From Nitrospira sp. (GTDB taxonomy: Bacteria > Nitrospirota > Nitrospiria > Nitrospirales > Nitrospiraceae): a DNA stretch of 13,167 bases. The position numbers and the translations under genes are program-made. The notes beneath the pieces were generated by a model, which was not told the DNA's origin, did no database searches, and was given only the letters and a program-made list of their open reading frames with translations. Numbering within the stretch: the stretch's first letter is position 1; every line of letters starts with the position of its first letter. The stretch spans positions 1 through 13,167 of the forward strand of contig JAICVE010000036.1 in the NCBI GenBank assembly GCA_025935475.1, given 5' to 3'. Of this stretch, positions 6,857 through 13,167 are shown one piece after another.

Positions 6857-9439
6857 TCACTGAGGGCGCATGATGCCGAGCTTCTGCATCTTGGACTGTA
6901 GTGTCGTACGCTTCATGCCCAGTTTGGCTGCTGCGCCACCAGAGCCGCCGATGGTCCACTTCGCTTCGCGCAGCGCCTTGAGGATATGTTCTCGCTCCGC
7001 ATCCTCAAGTGTCTTCAATGATCCGTTCGAGGGCGGAGACAGCACTTTCAGTTCGGACAGCGGGGCTCTCAGATCGGCACCTGACGTTAAAATCACTGCG
7101 CGTTCGATGAAATTCTCCAACTCGCGCACATTACCGGGCCACGGATAGGCCTGAAGTGCCTTCATCGCTTCTGCCGGAATCGTCTCGATGCGTTTTTTCA
7201 TCCGCAGCGCAAATTTCTGAGCGAAGTGCCGCACCAGAGCGGGAATGTCCTCGGCCCGCTCGCGTAAGGGAGGAAGCATGATGGGGAAGACTTTCAGCCG
7301 GTAATAGAGATCGCTGCGGAATCTCTGTTCCTCGACCATGTGCTCGAGGTCGCGATTGGTTGCCGCGACAACCCGCACGTCGACGCGCATCGTCCTTGTG
7401 CTGCCCAACCGCTCGAACTCCTGTTCCTGCAATACGCGGAGCAATTTGACCTGCAGTTCGAGAGGGATCTCTCCCACTTCGTCGAGGAACAGCGTACCTC
7501 GATCGGCCGTTTCAAAGCGTCCGATCTTGGTCGCGATGGCCCCGGTGAAGGCGCCCCTTTCATGTCCGAACAGTTCGCTTTCCAGCAAGCCTGTGGGGAT
7601 GGCCGCACAATTGAGCTTCACGAAGGTCCGTTCCCGTCGATCGCTGAGATTGTGCAGCGCCCGAGCGATCAGCTCTTTTCCGCTGCCGGTCTCACCGAGA
7701 ATCAAGACCGTCGACGCCGTGGTGGCCACCGTTTGCACTTCCTTCAGCACGCGCCGTAGCGTCTGGCTGTCGCCCACGATCTCCTGAAAGTTGTACTCAG
7801 TCTGGATTTCCTCTTGGAGGTACAGCTTCTCCTCCGTCAACTTGTCCTTGAGTCGCGCGATCTGCTTGAAGGCCAGCGCGTTTTCAACCGCGATGGCCAC
7901 CTGCGCGCCAATCTGGGTGAGGAGTTCCGCGTCGTCTTGGCTGAACGCGTCCTCCTGCATGCTGACCACGCTGAGCGTGCCGAGCACCTTTCCGTGGGAA
8001 ATCAGCGGGACGGCGCATCCCGACCTTAAGCCGGCCGCTTCGGCCCGTTTGACGATCTCGGCGGGAAATTCGGCCGTGTCCAAATTCCGGATCAGCACGG
8101 TCTGGCGAGACGTAAAGGCTTTGCCTTCCGGCGTGCCCTCGAGCGGAATGGCATCGCCGGTCTCGACAAAATCCTGGTTGCGCGGAAAGTCCAACGCATG
8201 CGCCGACAGCCGCTGTGTATCGTGATCAAAGAGCGCGAAACCCGCCAAGTCGTGGGGCACCACCCGGCTCAAGCTGACCGAGATGGCCTTCAATAGTTGG
8301 CGCAATTCGAGGTGAGCAATCACGGCATTGTTGACCTCGAGCAACAGACGCTGCCGATCCCGCTCGTGGGCGAGCTGTCGCTGATAGGCGATGGCGGCTT
8401 CTGAATTAAAGGCGTTATCTATCGCCACTGCAACCTGTTTCGCCACCTGCTGCATGAACTGGAGATCGGCATCCTGATAGGTCCTTAACTGCAAGCTTCC
8501 AAATCCCATGGCGCCCAACCGTCGCTGTGCCGTCGTCAGCGGGACTGCGCAGAACGAATTCACGCCGTTCTCACGCAGGATGGACATCAACTTGGGGAAG
8601 CGGTGTTCCTGCGACAGATCATTGACGGTGAGCGGCTGCTGATGCGTCCAAACCCATCCGCCGGGGGATTCCTCCACAGGCATTTCCAAGCCGGGGCTGA
8701 TGGTACTGGGGACCGAGGCCACCAAGAGCCACAGTCGCATCACGTTGCGCGTGGGTTCGTGCAGCACGACGTTGATGTAGTCGAACGGCACGATGGAGGG
8801 CAGACGTTGGGCCAGATCCTGAAGCAGCTCTCCAAGATCGCGATGCGACGCGATGGATTCCGTGACTTCCAGGAGGAGACGCAAGCGATCCCGGTCATGA
8901 ACCAAGTCCTGATGGTGCAACACATTGTCGACAGCCACGGCGACCTGTTTGCCCACCTCTTGGAGAAATTCCAGATCACCGACGCCATACGCGTGTTTGC
9001 GCAAGCTCGCGAAGCCCATGGCGCCCAGCTGCCGCACGGCGGTCGTCAGCGGGACGACGCAGAACGAGTTGATGCCGTCCTCCTGCATCCGTTGAGTCAC
9101 ATTGGGCCAGCGCGCTTCCTCCGTCAGGTCCGGCACGAGGACTGGCTGTTGCGATTGCCAGACCGACCCGGCTGGCGTTTCGTCGAGAGGCTCTTCATGG
9201 CCACCGACAAGATCGGCCGGCACGTTGGCTTGAATCGTCTGCAGCCGCATCCGATTTCTCGCGGGGTCGTGGAGCGAGAGGGACACAAAATTCACCTGCA
9301 CGACACGGGGAAGACGCCGAGCAAGATCGCGAAACAATTCGTGCAGATCGCGATGGGCGGAAATCGCTTCTGCCACTTCGAGCAACGCCTGATAGCGCTC
9401 TGCAACAGTCTCGCAGGGAGAGAAGGAGTCACGATCCAT
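6857..9439 (-). CDS. Sigma-54-dependent transcriptional activator with three GAF domains (FhlA-like architecture)
   Basis: An 860-residue enhancer-binding protein that would remodel sigma-54 RNA polymerase in response to a ligand or redox signal. Three GAF sensor domains (about 29-175, 199-344, 370-522) are joined by charged helical linkers. The first two are clearly similar (SFCVVPLTTAVRQLGAMGF versus SFCAVPLTTAQRRLGAMGF), so they look like an internal duplication. The AAA+ domain (about 554-780) has Walker A GETGSGKE (582-589), an intact GAFTGA loop (629-634) that contacts sigma-54, Walker B LFLDEVG around 650-656, and WPGNVREL at 767-774. A Fis-type helix-turn-helix (about 826-855, GGAAAKLGMKRTTLQSKM) resembles FhlA. 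There is no receiver domain, so it is probably not part of a phosphorelay. The ATG at 9439 lacks a clear ribosome binding site. It lies 52 bases after a VOC gene and may be co-transcribed with it. Its likely targets are the palindromes beside its own stop codon and those at 4157-4190. Confidence 0.95.
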   Translation of the reverse strand: MDRDSFSPCETVAERYQALLEVAEAISAHRDLHELFRDLARRLPRVVQVNFVSLSLHDPARNRMRLQTIQANVPADLVGGHEEPLDETPAGSVWQSQQPVLVPDLTEEARWPNVTQRMQEDGINSFCVVPLTTAVRQLGAMGFASLRKHAYGVGDLEFLQEVGKQVAVAVDNVLHHQDLVHDRDRLRLLLEVTESIASHRDLGELLQDLAQRLPSIVPFDYINVVLHEPTRNVMRLWLLVASVPSTISPGLEMPVEESPGGWVWTHQQPLTVNDLSQEHRFPKLMSILRENGVNSFCAVPLTTAQRRLGAMGFGSLQLRTYQDADLQFMQQVAKQVAVAIDNAFNSEAAIAYQRQLAHERDRQRLLLEVNNAVIAHLELRQLLKAISVSLSRVVPHDLAGFALFDHDTQRLSAHALDFPRNQDFVETGDAIPLEGTPEGKAFTSRQTVLIRNLDTAEFPAEIVKRAEAAGLRSGCAVPLISHGKVLGTLSVVSMQEDAFSQDDAELLTQIGAQVAIAVENALAFKQIARLKDKLTEEKLYLQEEIQTEYNFQEIVGDSQTLRRVLKEVQTVATTASTVLILGETGSGKELIARALHNLSDRRERTFVKLNCAAIPTGLLESELFGHERGAFTGAIATKIGRFETADRGTLFLDEVGEIPLELQVKLLRVLQEQEFERLGSTRTMRVDVRVVAATNRDLEHMVEEQRFRSDLYYRLKVFPIMLPPLRERAEDIPALVRHFAQKFALRMKKRIETIPAEAMKALQAYPWPGNVRELENFIERAVILTSGADLRAPLSELKVLSPPSNGSLKTLEDAEREHILKALREAKWTIGGSGGAAAKLGMKRTTLQSKMQKLGIMRPQ

Positions 9440-9491
9440 AAGCGCGTAGTATGGCCTACCGATCAGCGACGACTCAAGGGGGGAGGATCAG

Positions 9492-9938
9492 TCAGAGGTG
9501 CAGCGCTTTGATCGGCGACAAGACGGCCGCCGGGTTCGCCTTCCACATCGCTTCATCGGCATCGACGTAGAGTTCCACTTCGTTACCATCCGGATCACTC
9601 ACGTACAGACTTTGACTGACTGTGTGATCGCTCATGCCGTCGATCGACACCCCAGCCTCTTCCAACTCGCGCTTGGCGCGTCGCAGATCATCCAGATTAT
9701 CGCCAACTTTGATGCCGATGTGGTACAGACCACGGCGACGTCCCGGCGGTGGACCTGGCGCATCGCCCACCTGGATCAGCAGCAGCTCATGGTGCGTGCG
9801 GCCCGAGGTCAATGCGGCGGCGGCCCCATTGAAGATTCGACCTACTTCCTTGAATCCCAACAGATCACGATAAAACCCGAGTGACAGATCCAGGTCTTTC
9901 ACATAGAACACCACGTGGCCGAGATATTGGGCTTTCAT
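9492..9938 (-). CDS. VOC-superfamily protein, extradiol-dioxygenase/glyoxalase-like
   Basis: A 148-residue single-domain VOC (vicinal oxygen chelate) protein with two beta-alpha-beta-beta-beta modules. The usual metal positions are occupied: His8 (LGHVVFYVKD), His73 (GLYHIGIKV) and Glu122 (DPDGNEVELYVD). A His-His-Glu set and the SLYVSDPDGNEVELY segment are reminiscent of catechol 2,3-dioxygenase-like proteins, but glyoxalase-type or thiol-transferase activity is equally possible. ATG at 9938 is chosen because GGAGG lies five bases upstream. A longer reading from a GTG at 10094 would run through the neighbouring gene in another frame with no VOC homology. The start overlaps the stop of the upstream VOC gene in TGATG, implying translational coupling. 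The sigma-54 activator gene follows 52 bases later. Confidence 0.88.
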   Translation of the reverse strand: MKAQYLGHVVFYVKDLDLSLGFYRDLLGFKEVGRIFNGAAAALTSGRTHHELLLIQVGDAPGPPPGRRRGLYHIGIKVGDNLDDLRRAKRELEEAGVSIDGMSDHTVSQSLYVSDPDGNEVELYVDADEAMWKANPAAVLSPIKALHL

Positions 9939-10402
9939 CACGTCCTCCGTTCCGGCAGTCTGGTCGCTGTTCCATGCCGCCGCTTCGTGGTGGCGGGTCC
10001 AAACGTCAGACCGGTTTTTTGCATTTCCTGATAGGGGAGCAGCCAGACCAAGGACTCGTCCGAAAGGTCTCCGACTTGGATGCGGTTTCCCCACGGATCA
10101 CGAAAATCGCAGCGGAAGTCCGGGTGCAATTTGAGTTTGTACTTTGTCCTGAGCTTGCGCCTCACTTCCTCGATTTGGGCGGCATCGCGCACCATCAGGC
10201 CAAAATGCTTCACGCGGTCTGGCTGCAACCTCTCCACTTCAAAAATCGCCATGAATTGATGCTCGCCCAGCTTGCACCAGGCCGCTCCTTCACCGCCTCG
10301 CAACATTTTCAATCCGAAGACATCCGAGTAGAACCTGACGGCCTTTTTGGCGTCGGTCACCTCGATAACGATATGGTTGCAGCCATACACCTGTACGGAC
10401 AT
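9938..10402 (-). CDS. VOC-superfamily protein with one altered metal position
   Basis: A 154-residue VOC protein, with YGCNHIVIEVTDAKKAVRFYSDVFGL at the N-terminus (His10) and KHFGLMV in the second module (His66). In the last strand, where Glu is the usual ligand, it reads DPWGNRIQV, giving Gln109. This may weaken metal binding or shift it to another residue (His48/Glu55 region); GNRIQ variants are known among VOC proteins. The last 25 residues are polar and basic and look disordered. It starts three bases after the DsbA-like gene stop, with AGGAA upstream, and ends in TGATG shared with the next VOC gene. The two VOC proteins are not close copies, so a heterodimer is possible but unproven. 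Substrate unknown. Confidence 0.86.
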   Translation of the reverse strand: MSVQVYGCNHIVIEVTDAKKAVRFYSDVFGLKMLRGGEGAAWCKLGEHQFMAIFEVERLQPDRVKHFGLMVRDAAQIEEVRRKLRTKYKLKLHPDFRCDFRDPWGNRIQVGDLSDESLVWLLPYQEMQKTGLTFGPATTKRRHGTATRLPERRT

Positions 10403-10405
10403 CGT

Positions 10406-11065
10406 TCACTTCCTGCTCAGAAGGCCTTCCGCCTGCTGCGAATGGATTTTCTCAATGGTGCCGACAAACACGTCGACCGGCTGCGCGCCAGATATGCCGT
10501 AGCGGTCATTCAACACAAAGTAGGGGACGGCGCGGATGCCGAGCCGGTGTCCCGCTGCTTCCTCTGCTTTCACGTCTGCGGCTCCTTCATCAGTCGCGAG
10601 AAAACGGGCCGCGTCTAACCCGGCTGACTCTGCCAGGCTCGTCAACACGGAGGGCAATCCGAGATCGGCGCCCTGTTCAAAATATCCTCTGAAGAGAGCA
10701 TCCATGACCGGATCTTGACGTCCTTGCTGTGCCGCATACCAGAGAAGGCGGTGGGCCATGAACGTATTCGGCGTCGTGAGGATCTTCTCGAACGCGAACG
10801 GGATCCCCTCGGAGACTCCAGCTGCGGTGACCTGCTCTTCGAGACGACGGAAGGCATCGAGACTGCCGAACTTTCCTTCGAGGTATTCGCTCCGATCCAT
10901 TCCTTCCGCCGGCATCGTCGGATTCAACTGAAACGGCCGCCAGGTGACCTGCGTCGAGACAGTCGGAAGCTCAGAAAGGGCACGCTCCAGCCGCCGCTTC
11001 CCAACGTAACACCAGGGACAGACCACATCAGAATAAATATCTATCGAGATACTTGTCGGAGCCAT
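10406..11065 (-). CDS. DsbA-family oxidoreductase, FrnE-like
   Basis: A 219-residue thioredoxin-fold protein with an inserted helical domain, of the cytoplasmic FrnE/2-hydroxychromene-2-carboxylate-isomerase-related group. The active site is DVVCPWCYVGKRRLE (Cys16-Pro-Trp-Cys19), near the N-terminus as usual. The cis-proline loop is GIRAVPYFVLNDRYGISG, followed by a typical C-terminus. No signal peptide is present, so it probably acts in the cytoplasm on disulfides or small thiols. It follows the pirin gene by 15 bases and precedes the VOC gene by three, so it sits inside an operon. The ribosome binding site at the ATG (11065) is weak. The family is clear; the physiological substrate is not. 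Confidence 0.92.
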   Translation of the reverse strand: MAPTSISIDIYSDVVCPWCYVGKRRLERALSELPTVSTQVTWRPFQLNPTMPAEGMDRSEYLEGKFGSLDAFRRLEEQVTAAGVSEGIPFAFEKILTTPNTFMAHRLLWYAAQQGRQDPVMDALFRGYFEQGADLGLPSVLTSLAESAGLDAARFLATDEGAADVKAEEAAGHRLGIRAVPYFVLNDRYGISGAQPVDVFVGTIEKIHSQQAEGLLSRK

Positions 11066-11080
11066 TGTTTCAACATCCGG

Positions 11081-11965
11081 TTAGGACAAATGTCCCATTC
11101 TCCCAGCCTGGTAATCTTCCACCGCCTGCACCAGTTCGGCCTTCGTGTTCATGACAAACGGGCCATAGCGGGCGATCGGCTCGTCGATCGCCTTGCCGCT
11201 CATGATCAAGATACGGCTCTCCTGCTCGACTTCAAGCACCACAAGGGATCCCTGGCGCTTCAACACGACCAGTTCGGCTTCTCCCGCTGATTTGGCACCG
11301 TTGACCGAAAGCCGCCCCTGAAGCACAAAAACCGACGTGCTCTGTCCCTCGGGGAGCGTCAACTCGACGCGCGCACCGGCCTCCAGCTGAAGATCGTATA
11401 GTTCGACCGGTGTGAACGTCCGCGCCGGTCCTTTCTGTCCTTGAAACGTCCCTGCGATGACCCGCAGGCGGCCCGCTCCATGCTCGAGAGCAACGGCCGG
11501 AATATCGGCATCAAGCAGCGTTTGGTACCGCGGCGCCGACATTTTCTGGGCTTGCGGAAGATTGACCCACAATTGAATCGCTTGAAACGTGCCGCCTTGT
11601 TTCGCCCACTGGGTTTCGTGCAATTCCTCGTGCACGACGCCCGAGGCGGCCGTCATCCACTGGACGTCTCCGGAGCCAATGACGCCGGAGTTACCTGCCG
11701 AATCCCGGTGGGCCACCGCGCCGTCATACATGATGGTGACGGTCTCAAATCCGCGATGGGGATGCTCCCCAACTCCGCGCGAGTGGTCGGTCGCGGAAAA
11801 ATGCTGCGGGCCGGCATAGTCCAGCATGAGAAACGGGTCGACGGATCGATCCAAGTCGTTGCTCGGAAAAAGGTTGCGCACGGGGAAGCCATCCCCGACC
11901 ATATGCGTTGATCCGGGTTGATAGATACCCAAAATTTCCTTCGCCGTCGTTACGTCCGTAGTCAT
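11081..11965 (-). CDS. Pirin-family cupin protein
   Basis: A 294-residue bicupin of the pirin family, cytoplasmic, with a metal site in the N-terminal cupin. The four expected ligands are present: His68 and His70 in EHPHRGFETVT, and His112 and Glu114 in GVVHEELHE. Some bacterial members (YhhW) have quercetin 2,3-dioxygenase activity; others act as redox-linked regulators, so the role here is open. ATG at 11965 has GGAGG five bases upstream and is preferred over a TTG at 12022, whose extension overlaps the reading frame of the DoxX remnant. The DoxX remnant ends 22 bases upstream. DoxX and pirin genes commonly sit side by side, which fits an ancestral DoxX-pirin operon. A sigma-70-like promoter lies about 285 bases upstream at the remnant's edge. 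Confidence 0.93.
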   Translation of the reverse strand: MTTDVTTAKEILGIYQPGSTHMVGDGFPVRNLFPSNDLDRSVDPFLMLDYAGPQHFSATDHSRGVGEHPHRGFETVTIMYDGAVAHRDSAGNSGVIGSGDVQWMTAASGVVHEELHETQWAKQGGTFQAIQLWVNLPQAQKMSAPRYQTLLDADIPAVALEHGAGRLRVIAGTFQGQKGPARTFTPVELYDLQLEAGARVELTLPEGQSTSVFVLQGRLSVNGAKSAGEAELVVLKRQGSLVVLEVEQESRILIMSGKAIDEPIARYGPFVMNTKAELVQAVEDYQAGRMGHLS

Positions 11966-11987
11966 GATGTCCTCCTTGCCGATCGCT

Positions 11988-12253
11988 TTACGGCGCGATT
12001 CTCTCAGCCACGCCTCGGTCAACCGACCATCGACCGCCTCCTGTGATCAAGAGCGCGGCCGTCATCCCGATGACCAATAGATGATACTTATAGCCTTCGC
12101 CCTGTTGCTGCCCGAACCAGTTCATGAAAAACCCGTGCGGCAGGTGCACCATCGTAATCGCTCCAGCATGATAACGGCCAGGCTGGCAGCCGTAAACCTG
12201 GTGAGAAACCCAGCGAGCAGCGCCAGGCGGCCGAACAACTCGGCAAGCAAGAT
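11988..12253 (-). pseudogene. DoxX-family membrane protein remnant, truncated and frameshifted
   Basis: The C-terminal half of a DoxX protein is readable in two frames. From about 12253 it reads LLAELFGRLALLAGFLTRF then TAASLAVIML. A one-base loss at about 12162-12165 (CTGGAGCG where CTGGGAGCG is expected) shifts the frame. Then GAITMVHLPHGFFMNWFGQQ continues through a typical GYKYHLLVIGMTAALLITGGGRWSVD end to TAA at 11988. About 60 N-terminal residues with the first membrane helices are missing: upstream, the sequence goes straight into the end of the ABC permease gene. This is a real remnant or, for the frameshift alone, possibly an assembly or sequencing error in a G run. The truncation cannot be explained that way. 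It also accounts for most of the otherwise gene-free stretch between 11966 and 12282. Confidence 0.82.
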
Positions 12254-12277
12254 AGTTCTAGTTAGAACCAAAGTCAA
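12249..12277 (-). promoter_or_regulatory. Sigma-70-like promoter with embedded palindrome, upstream of the pirin cluster
   Basis: On the minus strand TTGACT (12277-12272) is followed after exactly 17 bases by TATCTT (12254-12249). This is a good -35 and a moderate -10. The spacer holds GTTCTA-AC-TAGAAC, a palindrome with perfect six-base arms, placed where a repressor would block polymerase. It lies in the short gap between the ABC permease stop and the DoxX remnant, so it could drive the pirin-DsbA-VOC-VOC genes. Promoter calls by eye are error-prone, hence moderate confidence. Confidence 0.42.
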
Positions 12278-12282
12278 GGGCG

Positions 12283-13167
12283 CTAGTCCAACGTTTGGCG
12301 GTACCGCTTGATGCCGATTGCCAGCGCCACGAGAGCAAAGAGGGCAATTTGCCAGAGTTGGAGCCCGACTTCCTCGAGCCCATTGCCCTTGAGCAGGATG
12401 CCTCGCACAACACGGAGAAAGTGGGTCAACGGCAGTAACTCACCGAGGGCCTGCGCCCACTGGGGCATGCCACGGAACGGAAACATGAAGCCTGAGAGGA
12501 GCAGGGACGGCAAAAAGAAAAAGAACGATAGCTGCACGGCCTGAAGCTGGTTCTCCGCCAGCGTGGAAAAGGTGATGCCCATGGCTAGGTTCGCGGTGAT
12601 GAAGACGAACGCGACCACCAGCAAGACTCCAACGTTTCCCAGCATCGGCACATGAAACAGGAGCCGGGCTGCGAGCAGAATGAGCCCGACCTGCACATAT
12701 CCCACCAGGATATAGGGGATGATTTTTCCCACCATCACCTCAAAAGGACGGGTCGGCATCGATAATAAATTCTCCATGGTGCCTCGTTCCCGCTCCCGAG
12801 TGATGGCCAGCCCAGTGATCATCACCATCGTCATGGTCAGCACAACGCCCATCAGACCGGGCACAATGTTGTACTGTGTGTTCGCTTCAGGGTTGTATTG
12901 CGCATGAATGCGCAGGTCAATCGGTTCATCGCTCGCCGCCAGGAAGCCCAGCGGCCCCTTGAGATCATGCCGGAGGGCCGTCGACACGAGCACCCGCAGA
13001 GACCCGATCGCATTGCTGGTGGCCGCGGGGTCGGTCGCGTCGGCCTCCACGAGAATCGCCGGCCGTTCCCCCCGTAGCAGATCACGCGTGAAATTCTGCG
13101 GAATATTCACCACAAACTGCACTTCTCCCCGGGCAAGCACATCCCGACCTTCCTGCTCGGTCGTCAG
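12283..13167 (-). CDS. ABC-2 type transporter permease, N-terminus beyond the window edge
   Basis: The C-terminal 294 residues of an ABC-2 membrane permease of the YhhJ/YbhR/YbhS type, an exporter subunit working with an ABC ATPase and often an HlyD-like adaptor encoded upstream, outside this window. The visible part begins in the periplasmic domain (ARGEVQFVVNIPQNFTRDLL, then the QYNPEANTQYNIVPGLMG segment). Membrane helices follow, with the family's cytoplasmic loop AITRERERGTMENLLSMP and the LLSGFMFPFRGMPQWAQALGELLP region. It ends at TAG (12285-12283) with IGIKRYRQTLD. The frame is open to the right edge; a GTG inside at 13140 is not the start, since the reading continues upstream in family-like sequence. 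The export substrate is unknown. Confidence 0.93.
   Translation of the reverse strand: MTTEQEGRDVLARGEVQFVVNIPQNFTRDLLRGERPAILVEADATDPAATSNAIGSLRVLVSTALRHDLKGPLGFLAASDEPIDLRIHAQYNPEANTQYNIVPGLMGVVLTMTMVMITGLAITRERERGTMENLLSMPTRPFEVMVGKIIPYILVGYVQVGLILLAARLLFHVPMLGNVGVLLVVAFVFITANLAMGITFSTLAENQLQAVQLSFFFFLPSLLLSGFMFPFRGMPQWAQALGELLPLTHFLRVVRGILLKGNGLEEVGLQLWQIALFALVALAIGIKRYRQTLD

Noticed and set aside
8603..9511. Long plus-strand reading frame (302 codons)
   Set aside because: Antisense to the GAF region of the sigma-54 activator; composition is His/Arg/Gly-rich as in other antisense frames in GC-rich DNA, with no ribosome binding site or homology.
9939..10094. Longer VOC N-terminus from GTG at 10094
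   Set aside because: The extension lies inside the upstream VOC gene in another frame and has no VOC character; GGAGG and the TGATG overlap support 9938.
9881..10618. Plus-strand reading frame (245 codons)
   Set aside because: Antisense across the VOC and DsbA-like genes, which are both firmly identified on the minus strand.
11966..12022. Longer pirin N-terminus from TTG at 12022
   Set aside because: The extension is an out-of-frame reading of the DoxX tail; GGAGG precedes the ATG at 11965.
1..13167. tRNA, rRNA, CRISPR, insertion sequence or prophage signals
   Set aside because: Nothing recognised: no regularly spaced direct repeats, no transposase or integrase motifs, no cloverleaf or rRNA core sequences.

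Overview
The window is GC-rich bacterial DNA in which every recognisable gene lies on the minus strand, so it is best read from right to left. Gene content (triple-GAF sigma-54 activator, RND efflux pair, DedA-rhodanese fusion, COQ4-like protein, pirin, FrnE-type DsbA, VOC proteins) suggests a Gram-negative environmental bacterium. My impression is a Nitrospira-like member of Nitrospirota, but that is an inference from gene style and not proven here.

Right part (13167 to about 9490): the C-terminal part of an ABC-2 type export permease runs off the right edge. It is followed by a truncated and frameshifted DoxX remnant, then a compact cluster of pirin, FrnE-like DsbA oxidoreductase and two VOC-fold proteins that share a TGATG stop/start. 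This looks like a redox/electrophile housekeeping cluster. A sigma-70-like promoter with an embedded palindrome sits at the junction between the ABC permease and the DoxX remnant.

Centre (9439 to 6857): a large sigma-54 enhancer-binding regulator with three GAF domains, an AAA+ domain with an intact GAFTGA loop, and a C-terminal Fis-type helix-turn-helix.

Left part (6856 to 1): two transcription units, each with what looks like a complete sigma-54 control region. Unit A is a small membrane protein, a DedA-rhodanese fusion and a TerB-COQ4 fusion. Unit B is an RND periplasmic adaptor and an RND inner-membrane pump, the latter cut by the left edge. Upstream of each unit there is a -24/-12 element (AGGAACG or TGGAACG, N4, TTGCT) whose -12 C lies exactly 55 bases from the proposed start codon. 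About 95 to 130 bases further upstream there are tandem 16-bp palindromes of the form TGCCGA-N4-TCGGCR. The simplest reading is that the regulator between the two clusters controls both units, forming a small, probably undescribed sigma-54 regulon for envelope or toxic-compound stress. This regulon and the TerB-COQ4 fusion are the most interesting things in the window.

No RNA genes, CRISPR arrays, insertion sequences or phage genes were seen. No gene-free stretch exceeds about 320 bases, and the longest holds the DoxX remnant.
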